A stretch of DNA of 60,361 bases. Source: an uncultured Clostridia bacterium. GTDB lineage: Bacteria; Bacillota; Clostridia; TANB77; CAG-508. The stretch spans positions 1-60,361 of the forward strand of contig CATGLK010000013.1 in assembly GCA_949538735.1 (NCBI GenBank). Reading direction: 5' to 3'. Of this stretch, positions 1 through 8,826 are shown in pieces (position 1 is the first letter of the stretch; every line of letters starts with the position of its first letter). The notes under the pieces were generated by a model that worked only from the letters and a program-made list of their open reading frames with translations, had not been told where the DNA came from and ran no database searches. A program made the translations under genes and the position numbers.

Positions 1-73
1 CTAATATTAATAATACTATAATTGTTATTACTAGCGCTATTAGTGTAATTCCTTTGTTTTTTTGTTTTTTCAT
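1..73 (-). CDS. Prepilin-like protein, N-terminus only (gene runs off the window)
   Basis: Twenty-four codons are visible, starting at the ATG at 71-73 behind a GGGAG ribosome binding site nine bases upstream. The short basic leader MKKQKNKG is followed directly by the hydrophobic helix ITLIALVITIIVLLIL. This matches the prepilin pattern in which a prepilin peptidase cuts after Gly before a hydrophobic assembly helix; the usual Glu at +5 is not present, as in many clostridial pseudopilin-like proteins. The product is probably a type IV pilin or pseudopilin, or another surface protein with such a leader. It lies downstream of dprA on the same strand but has its own promoter. The class call rests only on the N-terminus. 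Confidence 0.6.
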   Translation of the reverse strand, partial: MKKQKNKGITLIALVITIIVLLIL

Positions 74-107
74 TTTTTAAAACTCCCTTCTTTTGTTTTG
101 CATATAT

Positions 108-136
108 ATTTTATATGTTTTTGGAGTTTATGTTAA
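108..136 (-). promoter_or_regulatory. Promoter of the prepilin-like gene
   Basis: On the minus strand a -35 box TTAACA (131-136) and a -10 box TAAAAT (108-113) are separated by 17 bases, ending about 35 bases upstream of the start codon. This is a good sigma-A-type match. The rest of the gap between dprA and this promoter is AT-rich without other clear signals. Confidence 0.5.
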
Positions 137-203
137 TAAGTATTACGCACTTTTATTTTTTAATTTTTTCGATAGCTTTTATTTTTTATTGAAATATAAC
201 TTT

Positions 204-1085
204 TTAAATTATATCTTTATATGTTGTAACCAATTTAGCTCCTTGCTTAATTAAATCATTAGTCCCGACCGAATTAATAGAATTAATATTACCAGGAACA
301 ACAAAAACATCTCTGCCCTGTTCCAAAGCAAAATCAACAGTTATCAATGTACCACTTCTTTCCTTGGCTTCAACAACAATAACACCATCACTAATTCCAC
401 TAATTATTCTATTACGAGCTGGGAAGTTCATTTTATCAGGCTTTGTCCCCAAAGGATATTCAGAAATAATTGCTCCGCCACTTTCAATTATTTTGTCTGC
501 CAATTCTTTATTTTCACTAGGATATATTGTATCTAACCCATTCCCCACAACAGCAATAGTTTTTCCACAGCTTTTCTTATTTTCCACACATAAACTTCCC
601 AAATGTGCATAACTATCCACACCTTTAGCTAATCCACTTACAATGTTAAACTTATTTTGTGCTAAATTATACGCAAAATACTTTGCTGCTTTTTTGCCAT
701 AGTCACTTGCCTCCCTACAGCCAACTATTGCCAAAGCTTTGCTGTTCAATATTTCTTTATTTCCTTTTATATATAAACTAATTGGTGCATCATATATCTT
801 TTTTAGCTGTTGTGGATAACTTTCCACATTTATATTAATTATGTCTATTTTGTTTTTTTGCATATATTCAATGTGTTTCGTAACACTTACCCTTACTCTT
901 TCATTTAGTATTTTATCTGCTAATAGTTCCCCTATTCCTTCTATTTTTAGTAATTCGTCTTTGTCTAATTTGTATATATTTTCAGGTGTTTTATAAATTT
1001 CTAATAGCTTTTTCTTTTTTATTGCACCTAATCCTTTTATTAAAGATAACCATATCCAATATCTATTTTTTTCTAATTGTTCCAT
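204..1085 (-). CDS. dprA: DNA processing protein DprA (Smf)
   Basis: DprA binds incoming single-stranded DNA during natural transformation and loads RecA onto it in the cytoplasm. The 293-residue protein has an N-terminal helix-hairpin-helix/SAM-like part (about residues 1-70, with GIGELLADKIL), followed by the Rossmann-like DprA core. Core motifs include AIVGCREAS, SGLAKGVDSYAH, VVGNGLDTIYP and FPARNRIISG. It stops at about the end of the core, so the winged-helix C-terminal domain of longer DprA proteins (about 360 residues) is absent; short forms like this are common. A GGAGATATT ribosome binding site precedes the ATG. A prepilin-like gene lies just downstream, which fits a competence context, but DprA is widespread in non-competent species too. 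Confidence 0.93.
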   Translation of the reverse strand: MEQLEKNRYWIWLSLIKGLGAIKKKKLLEIYKTPENIYKLDKDELLKIEGIGELLADKILNERVRVSVTKHIEYMQKNKIDIININVESYPQQLKKIYDAPISLYIKGNKEILNSKALAIVGCREASDYGKKAAKYFAYNLAQNKFNIVSGLAKGVDSYAHLGSLCVENKKSCGKTIAVVGNGLDTIYPSENKELADKIIESGGAIISEYPLGTKPDKMNFPARNRIISGISDGVIVVEAKERSGTLITVDFALEQGRDVFVVPGNINSINSVGTNDLIKQGAKLVTTYKDII

Positions 1086-1203
1086 AATATCTCCTTTTCT
1101 TTAATTTTTCAATTGCTTACACACCCAAATCCGATATACAAATTTGCTTGCGCATACATTGTACTTTTGTCGTATAAGAAAATCTTCGATTTTAATATAC
1201 AAC

Positions 1204-1233
1204 AAAAAAGAGCACCATTAATAATGATGCCCC
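1204..1233 (-). terminator. Intrinsic terminator after folD
   Basis: On the minus strand an eight-base stem (GCATCATT with AATGGTGC, one G-U pair, three-base loop) is followed by CTCTTTTTTG. It lies 15 bases past the folD stop codon. The remaining gap up to dprA (1086-1203) shows no clear promoter. Confidence 0.75.
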
Positions 1234-1247
1234 TATTTTTATTTAAT

Positions 1248-2111
1248 TTATAACATTGACTTCTCTTTTTGTTGTTCCTTAGTTGCTTTTATCACATTGT
1301 TCATAAGCATTGCAATAGTCATTGGACCAACCCCACCTGGAACTGGAGTAATATAACTCACCTTTTTCTCAACACCTTCGAAATCAACATCACCTGTCAA
1401 CTTTCCATTCTCGTCTCTGTTTATTCCTACATCAATTACAACTGCTCCATCTTTTATCATATCTGCCTTAACAAAATTTGATTGCCCTATTGCTGATATT
1501 ACTATATCAGCTCTTTTAGTATGTTCTTCCAAATTTTTCGTTTTTGAATGGCACACTGTAACTGTCGCATTTTTTTGCAAACAACATTGAATTAATGGCT
1601 TACCAACAATATTACTTCTTCCTAATATCACAACATCTTTTCCAGTCAAATCTATATTGTACTCTTCAAACATTTTCATAACTCCATATGGAGTACAAGA
1701 AATAAATGTATCTTCCCCTATACAAAGCTTTCCAACACTTGAAGGTGTAAAGCCGTCAACATCTTTCATATATGTAATAGCTTTAAAAGCCTCATTTATA
1801 TCTAAATGCCTTGGCAATGGACTTTGTAACAAAATTCCATTTATTTCTTTATCTTGGTTCAGATTTTTTATTAAATTAATTAGCTCTTCCTGTGTCGTCT
1901 CTTCTGGTAAAAGATACTCTTTGTATTCTATTCCAACATCGCTACACGCCCTACTCTTATTCCTTACATACACTTTTGAAGCAGGATTATCTCCCACCAT
2001 TATTACTGCCAATTTTGGAGTTATACCTTCTAATTTTAACTTATCACATTCAATTTTTAGATTTTCCCTTGTCTTTTTAGCAAGTGACTTTCCATCAATT
2101 ATTGTAGCCAT
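1248..2111 (-). CDS. folD: Bifunctional methylenetetrahydrofolate dehydrogenase / methenyltetrahydrofolate cyclohydrolase FolD
   Basis: FolD interconverts 5,10-methylene-, methenyl- and 10-formyl-tetrahydrofolate in one-carbon metabolism in the cytoplasm. The product is 287 residues, normal for the family. Recognised motifs are the substrate-site region VGDNPASKVYVRNK with its Lys, LLQSPLPRH, DVDGFTPSSVG, the NAD(P)-binding loop GRSNIVGKP, and the C-terminal PVPGGVGPMTIAMLM. I place the start at MATIIDGKSL (ATG at 2109-2111), which has GGAGAA six bases upstream. A longer frame reaches 2147, but its first codons coincide with the -10 box of the promoter at 2148-2176, so they would not be transcribed as coding. 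It is probably a single-gene unit with its own promoter and terminator. Confidence 0.96.
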   Translation of the reverse strand: MATIIDGKSLAKKTRENLKIECDKLKLEGITPKLAVIMVGDNPASKVYVRNKSRACSDVGIEYKEYLLPEETTQEELINLIKNLNQDKEINGILLQSPLPRHLDINEAFKAITYMKDVDGFTPSSVGKLCIGEDTFISCTPYGVMKMFEEYNIDLTGKDVVILGRSNIVGKPLIQCCLQKNATVTVCHSKTKNLEEHTKRADIVISAIGQSNFVKADMIKDGAVVIDVGINRDENGKLTGDVDFEGVEKKVSYITPVPGGVGPMTIAMLMNNVIKATKEQQKEKSML

Positions 2112-2147
2112 CTTAAGTTCTCCTTTTATCGGATTTTCACTTACCAT

Positions 2148-2176
2148 ATTTTACATTATTTTTCTATCATTTTCAA
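2148..2176 (-). promoter_or_regulatory. Promoter of folD
   Basis: On the minus strand TTGAAA (2171-2176), a 17-base spacer and TAAAAT (2148-2153) lie about 37 bases upstream of the chosen folD start. The position supports the shorter FolD start at 2111. Confidence 0.6.
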
Positions 2177-2194
2177 CAATTTTTTCAAAAGTTT

Positions 2195-2998
2195 TCATCT
2201 TTCTGCCACTGGGGACGGACCTTTTTGGCAATCTTTTGCCATTGGGGACGGACCTTCTTGGCAATTTTTTGCCATTGGGGACACTCCTTCTTTCGAAAGT
2301 TGGGTGTTTTTTTGCTCTGTCCCCAAAGACACCCTATATTTAGAAATAAAAGATTCACTACTTCTATGGTCATCTAGCACAACTTGTCCCAAATCATAGA
2401 TGTTAAATCTAGTATATGTTTCTATATCTTTTCCTTCTTTGTCATAAATTTCAAATATCTTTTCACCCACTTCATGAATTACCATTATTGCATATTTTAG
2501 ACTTTCCAAATCTACATTTTCCTTTTTTCTAATTTTAGGAAATTTATTTAAAAATTCATAATCCATAATTAAGCAAGCTTCCCAATCTCTAGGTCTTTTG
2601 CCTTTGTCAATTGAGTCTACTAATTCTTGGGTTACTTTTTGTAATTCTATTCTGATATTTGGTAAATTTTTGTTGTTTTGCACTGCCAATGTACCTACAA
2701 ATGGTGCAGCAAAGTATTTTGGCGATACTCTATGTATTACAAATTCCATATTTGCATCTTTTTGTTTTTGCTCTTTTATAAATTTTCGTATTTCTTTTTT
2801 ACTTTTAAATGTGCCTTGTGGCAAGTTAAGCTCTGAACCATATTCATTTCCTGCTCTTACTCTCCATAGTTGGTCAGATTGGTCTTTTATGTCTAAATCT
2901 TCATCTTTTAAATTTTCTAGCTTGTCCACAAACAAACAGTCTACTGTTAAGTCTGAGAAGTTTTCTTGCAAGAAACGTAATCCTTCTAATTTTCTCAT
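2195..2998 (-). CDS. Unrecognised protein with a repeat-derived C-terminal tail
   Basis: This 267-residue soluble protein has no signal peptide or membrane segment. I do not recognise a family. The middle part (WRVRAGNEYGSEL, VIHRVSPKYFAAPFVG, then LIMDYEF) has an alternating pattern faintly like nucleotide-binding or ATP-grasp-type folds, but this is a guess. From about residue 226 the sequence (GVSPMAKN, GPSPMAKD, GPSPVAER) is simply the translation of the intergenic palindromic repeat array at 2203-2335. The original C-terminus was therefore probably overwritten when repeats inserted. The gene starts eight bases after the preceding gene, whose stop codon overlaps its AGGGGG ribosome binding site. 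It is the last gene of the NUDIX/radical SAM/peptide operon. Confidence 0.7.
   Translation of the reverse strand: MRKLEGLRFLQENFSDLTVDCLFVDKLENLKDEDLDIKDQSDQLWRVRAGNEYGSELNLPQGTFKSKKEIRKFIKEQKQKDANMEFVIHRVSPKYFAAPFVGTLAVQNNKNLPNIRIELQKVTQELVDSIDKGKRPRDWEACLIMDYEFLNKFPKIRKKENVDLESLKYAIMVIHEVGEKIFEIYDKEGKDIETYTRFNIYDLGQVVLDDHRSSESFISKYRVSLGTEQKNTQLSKEGVSPMAKNCQEGPSPMAKDCQKGPSPVAER
2203..2335. repeat. REP-like array lying inside the 3' end of a coding sequence
   Basis: Three tandem copies of a unit beginning TTGCCA(c/t)TGGGGAC, spaced by GGACCTTnTTGGCAA, occupy 2203-2287. A degenerate copy of a second family (GGGTGTTTTT ... GTCCCCAAAGACACCC) occupies about 2301-2335. The same units occur at 5169, 8706, 25936, 27130 and 33293. 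Here the array is read through in frame as the last ~42 codons of the gene at 2195-2998. Confidence 0.85.
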
Positions 2999-3006
2999 AT
3001 ATCCCC

Positions 3007-3324
3007 CTATTTTACATCAAAAAAATCATTTTGATTTGTGTCTGATAATATATTTTGATTGTTCCAAAAGAACATTCCGTCTATGTGATATCTTCCTATT
3101 GGTGCATCTTTTTCTAGATAATATTTGTCATATATATCTATTTGCGAATTTGCTTTTATTTTTTCTGTTCTTCCAAATTCCTTTTCTTCTATCTTTCCAT
3201 TTGGCTTACTTATTTTATACTTTATATATCCTGATATATCTTCATTTGAATTGTTGTTTATTCTCATATGAAATGTTGTGAATTTGTCTTTTTTTCTATC
3301 TAAAACTTTTGGCGAAATACTCAT
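3007..3324 (-). CDS. Unrecognised small protein of the radical SAM/peptide operon
   Basis: The product is 105 residues, predicted soluble and rich in beta-strand-type sequence (TTFHMRINNNSNEDI, IGRYHIDGMFFW). I do not recognise its family. The start is placed at MSISPKVLD (ATG 3322-3324), which has AGAAAGGAA nine bases upstream; the frame is open further upstream but without a ribosome binding site. The gene follows the 25-codon peptide gene by 62 bases and precedes the gene ending at 2195 by eight bases. As the nearest gene to the candidate precursor, it could be a partner such as a peptide-recognition, carrier or immunity protein, but nothing in its sequence shows which. Confidence 0.65.
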   Translation of the reverse strand: MSISPKVLDRKKDKFTTFHMRINNNSNEDISGYIKYKISKPNGKIEEKEFGRTEKIKANSQIDIYDKYYLEKDAPIGRYHIDGMFFWNNQNILSDTNQNDFFDVK

Positions 3325-3361
3325 ATTTTTAGTTTCCTTTCTTGTATAATAAAACGCATTT

Positions 3362-3387
3362 AAAGAGAGGTTATGTACCTCTCTTTT
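3362..3387 (-). other. Perfect hairpin directly after the small peptide gene
   Basis: A 10-bp perfect stem (AAAGAGAGGT with ACCTCTCTTT, loop ACATA) begins at the stop codon of the peptide gene. On the minus strand it is followed by AAATGCG rather than a U-tract, so it is at best a weak or leaky terminator, or an RNA-stabilising or processing hairpin between the peptide gene and downstream genes. Such a structure would let the peptide be made in excess over the downstream proteins. Confidence 0.6.
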
Positions 3388-3464
3388 TAACCGCACATTC
3401 TGCAAGTGATTATTTTTTTCACTTCGTTTTTCTCTTCAACTTTTTTCTCTGCCTCTTTATTCAT
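3387..3464 (-). CDS. Candidate precursor peptide, 25 residues, C-terminus TCRMCG
   Basis: A 25-codon frame starts at the ATG at 3462-3464 behind a strong AAGGAAGG ribosome binding site with seven-base spacing. It encodes a highly charged Lys/Glu-rich leader-like half (MNKEAEKKVEEKNEV) and a short C-terminal segment ending ITCRMCG. It lies directly downstream of a radical SAM/SPASM gene and is followed by a perfect hairpin. Charged leader, short Cys-containing tail, radical SAM neighbour and hairpin are what a ribosomally made, post-translationally modified peptide gene would show. An alternative is a regulatory leader peptide with two Cys codons. Neither has been shown, and I know no named family with this exact tail. 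Confidence 0.55.
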   Translation of the reverse strand: MNKEAEKKVEEKNEVKKIITCRMCG

Positions 3465-3597
3465 AAAAAAACCTTCCTTTCTAAGGCCTTTATAGATATG
3501 AAAGATTTTGAGTTTCTTTCGAACTAAAGCCTTTTTTGAAATTTTTTATAATATTTGTAAAAGCTCCAGAGCCTTCACAAAATAAAGAACTTTGTAT

Positions 3598-4596
3598 TTA
3601 ACTGCTTTGTAATAAACATAATGGGTCTTCTTCAAATAGTGAATTTTTCAAAGCTACTGCTGATGCTCTACATCCGCCACATATCATCTTGTAACTACAT
3701 TTTGAGCATTTTCCTTCTAACTTTTGTTTATATTTCTTTAATTCTACAAATAGTTTATTATTATTTAAAATTTCATCTAATGGTTTTTCTTTGATATTAT
3801 CTGCAAAAGTTGGTATGTATGAACAAGCTCCAACATTTCCTTGATAATCTATGTAAATTATTTCATCTCCTGCCTGACATCCAGCATAAATTTTATTTAA
3901 ATCATCATTTTTTATATCTATACCAAATATCTCTGGGAAAATCGGTACTAAAAGTGGGTCACCTGTTCTAAAATTAATATTTAGTCTATTACATTCTGCA
4001 ATAACTCTTTTTATTGTCTCTTTATATTCTTCGTTTGAAATCAACATATCTTTATCTGCATGCCCAGCAACTAGAACTCTTCTTATGTTGAATTCTTTTG
4101 CTCCTTTTGATGCTATCAAATTTATTACTTCAATAACATCTTTTACTGTTTCTGTTGATAATGTATATTTTATTGCATATGGTATATTATACTCTTTTAG
4201 CAATGATAGTGTGTCAATTACTTTGCGAAATGTACCTTTTTTTCTACGAAAACTGTCGTGCGTCTCCGCCATTCCGTCCAAACTAATTGATAATTTTATG
4301 TTAGGAAATTTTGATAGTTTCTCACATACTTTTTCATCTATTAATGTCCCATTTGTTGTTATTACTATATCTTCAAATTTTCTAGCATATTCTAGTATTT
4401 CAAATAAGTCATCTCTCATAAATGGCTCTCCGCCAGAAAGGTTTAATTTTGTTGTACCTGTGTACCACAATTGTGCAAGCAATTCCTTTGCTTGTTTTAA
4501 TGACAATTGTTTTTTGTCATTTTTCTCTGATACTCTACAATGTTTACAATTCAAGTTGCATACATTGTTTATATCCCATTGAGCAATAGTTGCCAT
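3598..4596 (-). CDS. Radical SAM/SPASM-domain protein
   Basis: The 332-residue protein has the radical SAM cluster motif CNLNCKHC at about residues 13-20 (CxxxCxxC), followed by LSGGEPFMRDD, ITTNGTL and SISLDG, all typical of the TIM-barrel core. The C-terminus carries a SPASM-type set of cysteines (CQAGDEI, GACSYIP, GKCSKCSYKMICGGC, DPLC) that would bind auxiliary Fe-S clusters. Proteins of this class mostly modify peptides or mature enzymes and cofactors. The ribosome binding site TAAGGAG overlaps the end of the NUDIX gene four bases upstream, so the two are translationally coupled. A 25-codon Cys-containing peptide gene follows and is the obvious candidate substrate. Chemistry cannot be predicted. 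Confidence 0.88.
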   Translation of the reverse strand: MATIAQWDINNVCNLNCKHCRVSEKNDKKQLSLKQAKELLAQLWYTGTTKLNLSGGEPFMRDDLFEILEYARKFEDIVITTNGTLIDEKVCEKLSKFPNIKLSISLDGMAETHDSFRRKKGTFRKVIDTLSLLKEYNIPYAIKYTLSTETVKDVIEVINLIASKGAKEFNIRRVLVAGHADKDMLISNEEYKETIKRVIAECNRLNINFRTGDPLLVPIFPEIFGIDIKNDDLNKIYAGCQAGDEIIYIDYQGNVGACSYIPTFADNIKEKPLDEILNNNKLFVELKKYKQKLEGKCSKCSYKMICGGCRASAVALKNSLFEEDPLCLLQSS

Positions 4597-4600
4597 AATA

Positions 4601-5014
4601 TCACTCCTTACATAAATATTTCATAGCAATCTCAAATGCATCTATGTGATTTTTATAGAGTTTATCATCATCTATTATCGTTTTTATTTCTTCTACTGAG
4701 CACCATTTTGCATCTTCTACTTCTTCTTTTTGTAACGTCAAGTTTTCTATATTTAGATTTCTGTTCATATAATATAAGTTGAAATTAGTCTGCCCTTCTT
4801 CTACTCTATAAAAAAGTTTTAGGTCTTTTTCATCTATATTTATTCCCATTTCTTCTTTTGTTTCTCTTATTATTCCTTGACTATTTGTTTCACTTTCTTG
4901 TACATGTCCACTTATAAATCCATATTTTCCACCTTTTTGCTTACTTCTTTTTTGTAATAACATGTCCCCTTTATCATTTCTAACAAATAGTGTTACTATA
5001 TTTTTATTTTCCAT
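4601..5014 (-). CDS. NUDIX hydrolase
   Basis: The 137-residue protein contains a complete Nudix box at about residues 38-60: GHVQESE, then RETKEEMGI with the REUxEE core. This coordinates metal for hydrolysis of nucleoside diphosphate-linked substrates. The substrate cannot be told. The start is placed at MENKNIVTL (ATG 5012-5014) with AGAGG just upstream. A longer frame opens at 5035, but that ATG lies between the -10 box and the expected transcription start, so it cannot be used. It is the first gene of the operon, coupled to the radical SAM gene. Its role in a peptide locus is unclear; it may be a housekeeping neighbour. Confidence 0.85.
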   Translation of the reverse strand: MENKNIVTLFVRNDKGDMLLQKRSKQKGGKYGFISGHVQESETNSQGIIRETKEEMGINIDEKDLKLFYRVEEGQTNFNLYYMNRNLNIENLTLQKEEVEDAKWCSVEEIKTIIDDDKLYKNHIDAFEIAMKYLCKE

Positions 5015-5035
5015 ACTACCTCTTTCGATATTCAT

Positions 5036-5064
5036 ATATTATCATTCATTAATATTATTGTCAA
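5036..5064 (-). promoter_or_regulatory. Strong promoter of the NUDIX/radical SAM/peptide operon
   Basis: A consensus -35 box TTGACA (5059-5064), a 17-base spacer and TAATAT (5036-5041) stand just upstream of the NUDIX gene on the minus strand. The rest of 5065-5168 is AT-rich without further signals. Confidence 0.8.
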
Positions 5065-5168
5065 TACATTTTATATATTTTTTCTAATTATTACTACGAA
5101 TACAATTTTCTTACCCTTCTAAACTTCTCATTATATTTTATGCTTGTAAATTCTGAAATATTCCAAAT

Positions 5169-5236
5169 TTGCCACTGGGGACGGACCTTTTTGGCAATTT
5201 TTTTGCCACTGGAGGACACTCCTTCCAGTGGCAGGC
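5169..5236. repeat. REP-like palindromic element (GCCACTGGGGACGG family)
   Basis: This holds GCCACTGGGGACGGACC ... TTGGCAA followed by a second GCCACTGGAGGACACTCC and an inverted CCAGTGGCA. Ends pair as TTGCCACTGG/CCAGTGGCAGG. It is the same family as 2203, 27130 and 33293 and lies just past the stop of the gene at 5241-5477. Confidence 0.85.
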
Positions 5237-5240
5237 TTAA

Positions 5241-5477
5241 TTACATTTCTAATCTATATTCAATATCTTCCATATGTGGAAACATTTCTTTAACTCTCTT
5301 TAAAGTAAGCATAAGCATCCTAGGTTGTGGATTTTTCTTACTCTCTGACAATAATTTCTGGGTATAGCAATTTTCTGCCGTCTTAAATAAAACATACCTA
5401 TTCCCAACATAAGTATAATAAATTTGATAACCATCTCTTAAATCGCACCACATTTTTTCAAAAGTATAATCTTCCAT
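5241..5477 (-). CDS. Unrecognised 78-residue protein
   Basis: This small, soluble, acidic-basic mixed protein (MEDYTFEKMWCDLRDGYQIYY...) begins 13 bases after ligA behind a GGAGA ribosome binding site, so it is probably co-transcribed with ligA. No signal peptide, membrane segment or known motif is visible. A REP-like element lies four bases past its stop. It is plausibly a real conserved small protein given its spacing and ribosome binding site, but the function is unknown. Confidence 0.65.
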   Translation of the reverse strand: MEDYTFEKMWCDLRDGYQIYYTYVGNRYVLFKTAENCYTQKLLSESKKNPQPRMLMLTLKRVKEMFPHMEDIEYRLEM

Positions 5478-5490
5478 AATCTCTCCTTTT

Positions 5491-7494
<2,004 letters not shown>

Positions 7495-7548
7495 TTAATC
7501 ACAGTCCTTTTGTTTTAAATTTCTTTCTTATTATATACAATTTGGCAT

Positions 7549-7590
7549 AAAAAATAAAGGAATTTTTTCAAATTCCTTTACTTTATTTTT
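7549..7590 (-). terminator. Intrinsic terminator after the sortase gene
   Basis: A perfect stem AAAGGAATTT/AAATTCCTTT with a four-base loop is followed on the minus strand by ATTTTTT, eight bases past the sortase stop. On the plus strand it is also followed by a T-rich run. Confidence 0.75.
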
Positions 7591-7597
7591 CATATTT

Positions 7598-8272
7598 TTA
7601 ATCAGCTCTTGCTAATATTATTAATCTTTGTTTTCCATTATCTGTACATGTTGATAATGTTACTTCAGCTTTTCCTGCTGTATCTCTTTGATAGAATGAT
7701 GTATCTGTATCTGATGTTTCAAATTTGTTATATATTGTATATGTAACTTGTTTTCCGTCATTGTCTGTTATATATATTTTATCACCTAAATTTAACTTTT
7801 TGTTATTAGAGAAGAATGCACCATTTCTATAGTTATGTCCTACTATTACTGTATTTCCTGGTTGGTTAATTCCTACTCCCCATAAGAATGCTACTGATAC
7901 TTCTATTGATGATTTTGTCATTTTTTCAAGTATTGGATATTTTAAATTGATTTTTGGAATTGTCATTGTTCCTAAAACTCCAAAACCTTTATATTGTGGT
8001 CTTGTTTTTTGTGATGATGCAGATTGATTTGTTCCTGTATTCATTTTTTCCAATTCATCTAAAACATCATTATTTGTATTATCATCATTTTTATCCTCAT
8101 CATCTTTTTTTGCTGTATCCCCATCAAAGTTGTTTACAAAATCTTCTGCATCACTTGTTGTTACATATTTATGATAATAGTCATATGCTAAAAAACCTAG
8201 TAATCCTAATATTCCAATAATTACAATTACTAATATAATTGTTAAAACTTTACTATATTTACTCTCAAACAT
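7598..8272 (-). CDS. Sortase (cysteine transpeptidase), probably class D-like
   Basis: Sortases cut a C-terminal sorting motif in exported proteins and join them to peptidoglycan or to each other at the outer membrane face. The 224-residue protein has an N-terminal membrane anchor (VLTIILVIVIIGILGLLGF), an acidic Asn/Asp-rich linker, and the sortase barrel from about residue 110. Catalytic residues are all visible: His in VGHNY, Cys in LSTCTD and Arg in RLIILARA near the C-terminus. I chose the ATG at 8270-8272 (MFESKYSKV) because GGAGG stands eight bases upstream. The class is uncertain. No protein with a clear sorting signal was seen in this window, so its substrates are elsewhere. Confidence 0.93.
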   Translation of the reverse strand: MFESKYSKVLTIILVIVIIGILGLLGFLAYDYYHKYVTTSDAEDFVNNFDGDTAKKDDEDKNDDNTNNDVLDELEKMNTGTNQSASSQKTRPQYKGFGVLGTMTIPKINLKYPILEKMTKSSIEVSVAFLWGVGINQPGNTVIVGHNYRNGAFFSNNKKLNLGDKIYITDNDGKQVTYTIYNKFETSDTDTSFYQRDTAGKAEVTLSTCTDNGKQRLIILARAD

Positions 8273-8305
8273 ACCTTTTACCTCCGTACTTTTCACTATA
8301 CATAT

Positions 8306-8314
8306 ATTATAACA
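8306..8314 (-). promoter_or_regulatory. Extended -10 promoter of the sortase gene
   Basis: TGTTATAAT (TGn plus a consensus TATAAT) lies about 35 bases upstream of the sortase start. The -35 region 17 bases further is only TTTATT, which fits an extended -10 promoter. Confidence 0.5.
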
Positions 8315-8348
8315 CATTTTATTACAAAAATAAAGTTTTATTTACAAG

Positions 8349-8693
8349 TTATACTATCTTTTCTCCAAATTGTGTACCAGCAAGTAAATGGAAGTGTAGA
8401 TGCATTACTTCTTGACCTGCATCTTTTCCACAATTTACAATTACACGATATCCACTTTCGCTTACACCTTGCTCTTTTGCAATTTTATTTATTACAGTAT
8501 AAATTTTTCCAATTAAAGCTTCATCTTCTTTTTCTAATTCTACAAGTGATTTTATGTGCTTTTTAGGTATCACTAATATATGAACTGGTGCAGCTGGCGC
8601 TATATCTTTAAAAGCCAGTATTTCATCATCTTCATATACTTTGCTTGAAGGAATTTCTCCTTTTATAATTTTACAAAATAAACAATCTTCCAT
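8349..8693 (-). CDS. HIT family nucleotide-binding protein (HinT type)
   Basis: The 114-residue protein carries CLFCKIIKGEIPSSKVYEDD at its start and the histidine triad HLHFHLLAG near its end, the two hallmarks of the HinT branch. HinT proteins hydrolyse adenosine phosphoramidates and acyl-adenylates in the cytoplasm. It follows alaS, but the 133-base gap between them is filled by a REPIN-like repeat pair that ends at its GGAGATAATT ribosome binding site. Whether it is co-transcribed with alaS is therefore unclear. Length and motifs leave little doubt about the family. Confidence 0.95.
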   Translation of the reverse strand: MEDCLFCKIIKGEIPSSKVYEDDEILAFKDIAPAAPVHILVIPKKHIKSLVELEKEDEALIGKIYTVINKIAKEQGVSESGYRVIVNCGKDAGQEVMHLHFHLLAGTQFGEKIV

Positions 8694-8705
8694 AATTATC
8701 TCCTT

Positions 8706-8818
8706 TTGAGGGTGTTTTTGGGGACAGTCCTTAAAAACACCCTCTCTAAGTTTTTTATAAACTAAATCAATATTTTTCTATTGAGGGTGTTTTTAAGGTC
8801 TGTCCCCAAAAACACCCT
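8706..8818. repeat. REPIN-like inverted pair of GGGTGTTTTTGGGGAC elements
   Basis: Two palindromic units (8708-8743 and 8783-8818), each of the form GGGTGTTTTT...AAAAACACCC, sit in inverted orientation around a 39-base AT-rich spacer. One strand carries GGGGACAGTCC in the first arm and GGTCTGTCCCC in the second. An almost identical arrangement fills 25936-26041. It occupies the whole gap between alaS and the HIT gene up to the ribosome binding site. Confidence 0.88.
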
Positions 8819-8826
8819 AAAAATTC

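Noticed and set aside
2203..2335. CRISPR-like array because of regularly spaced repeats
   Set aside because: The units are palindromic, spacers are not unique or of constant length, and there are no cas genes; it is a REP-like array.
2185..2373. A 62-codon minus-strand frame with WQK repeats
   Set aside because: It is an alternative frame of the REP-like array inside the preceding gene's 3' end; no ribosome binding site.
3342..3527. A 61-codon plus-strand frame opposite the small peptide gene
   Set aside because: It has no ribosome binding site and overlaps the hairpin and the better supported minus-strand peptide gene.
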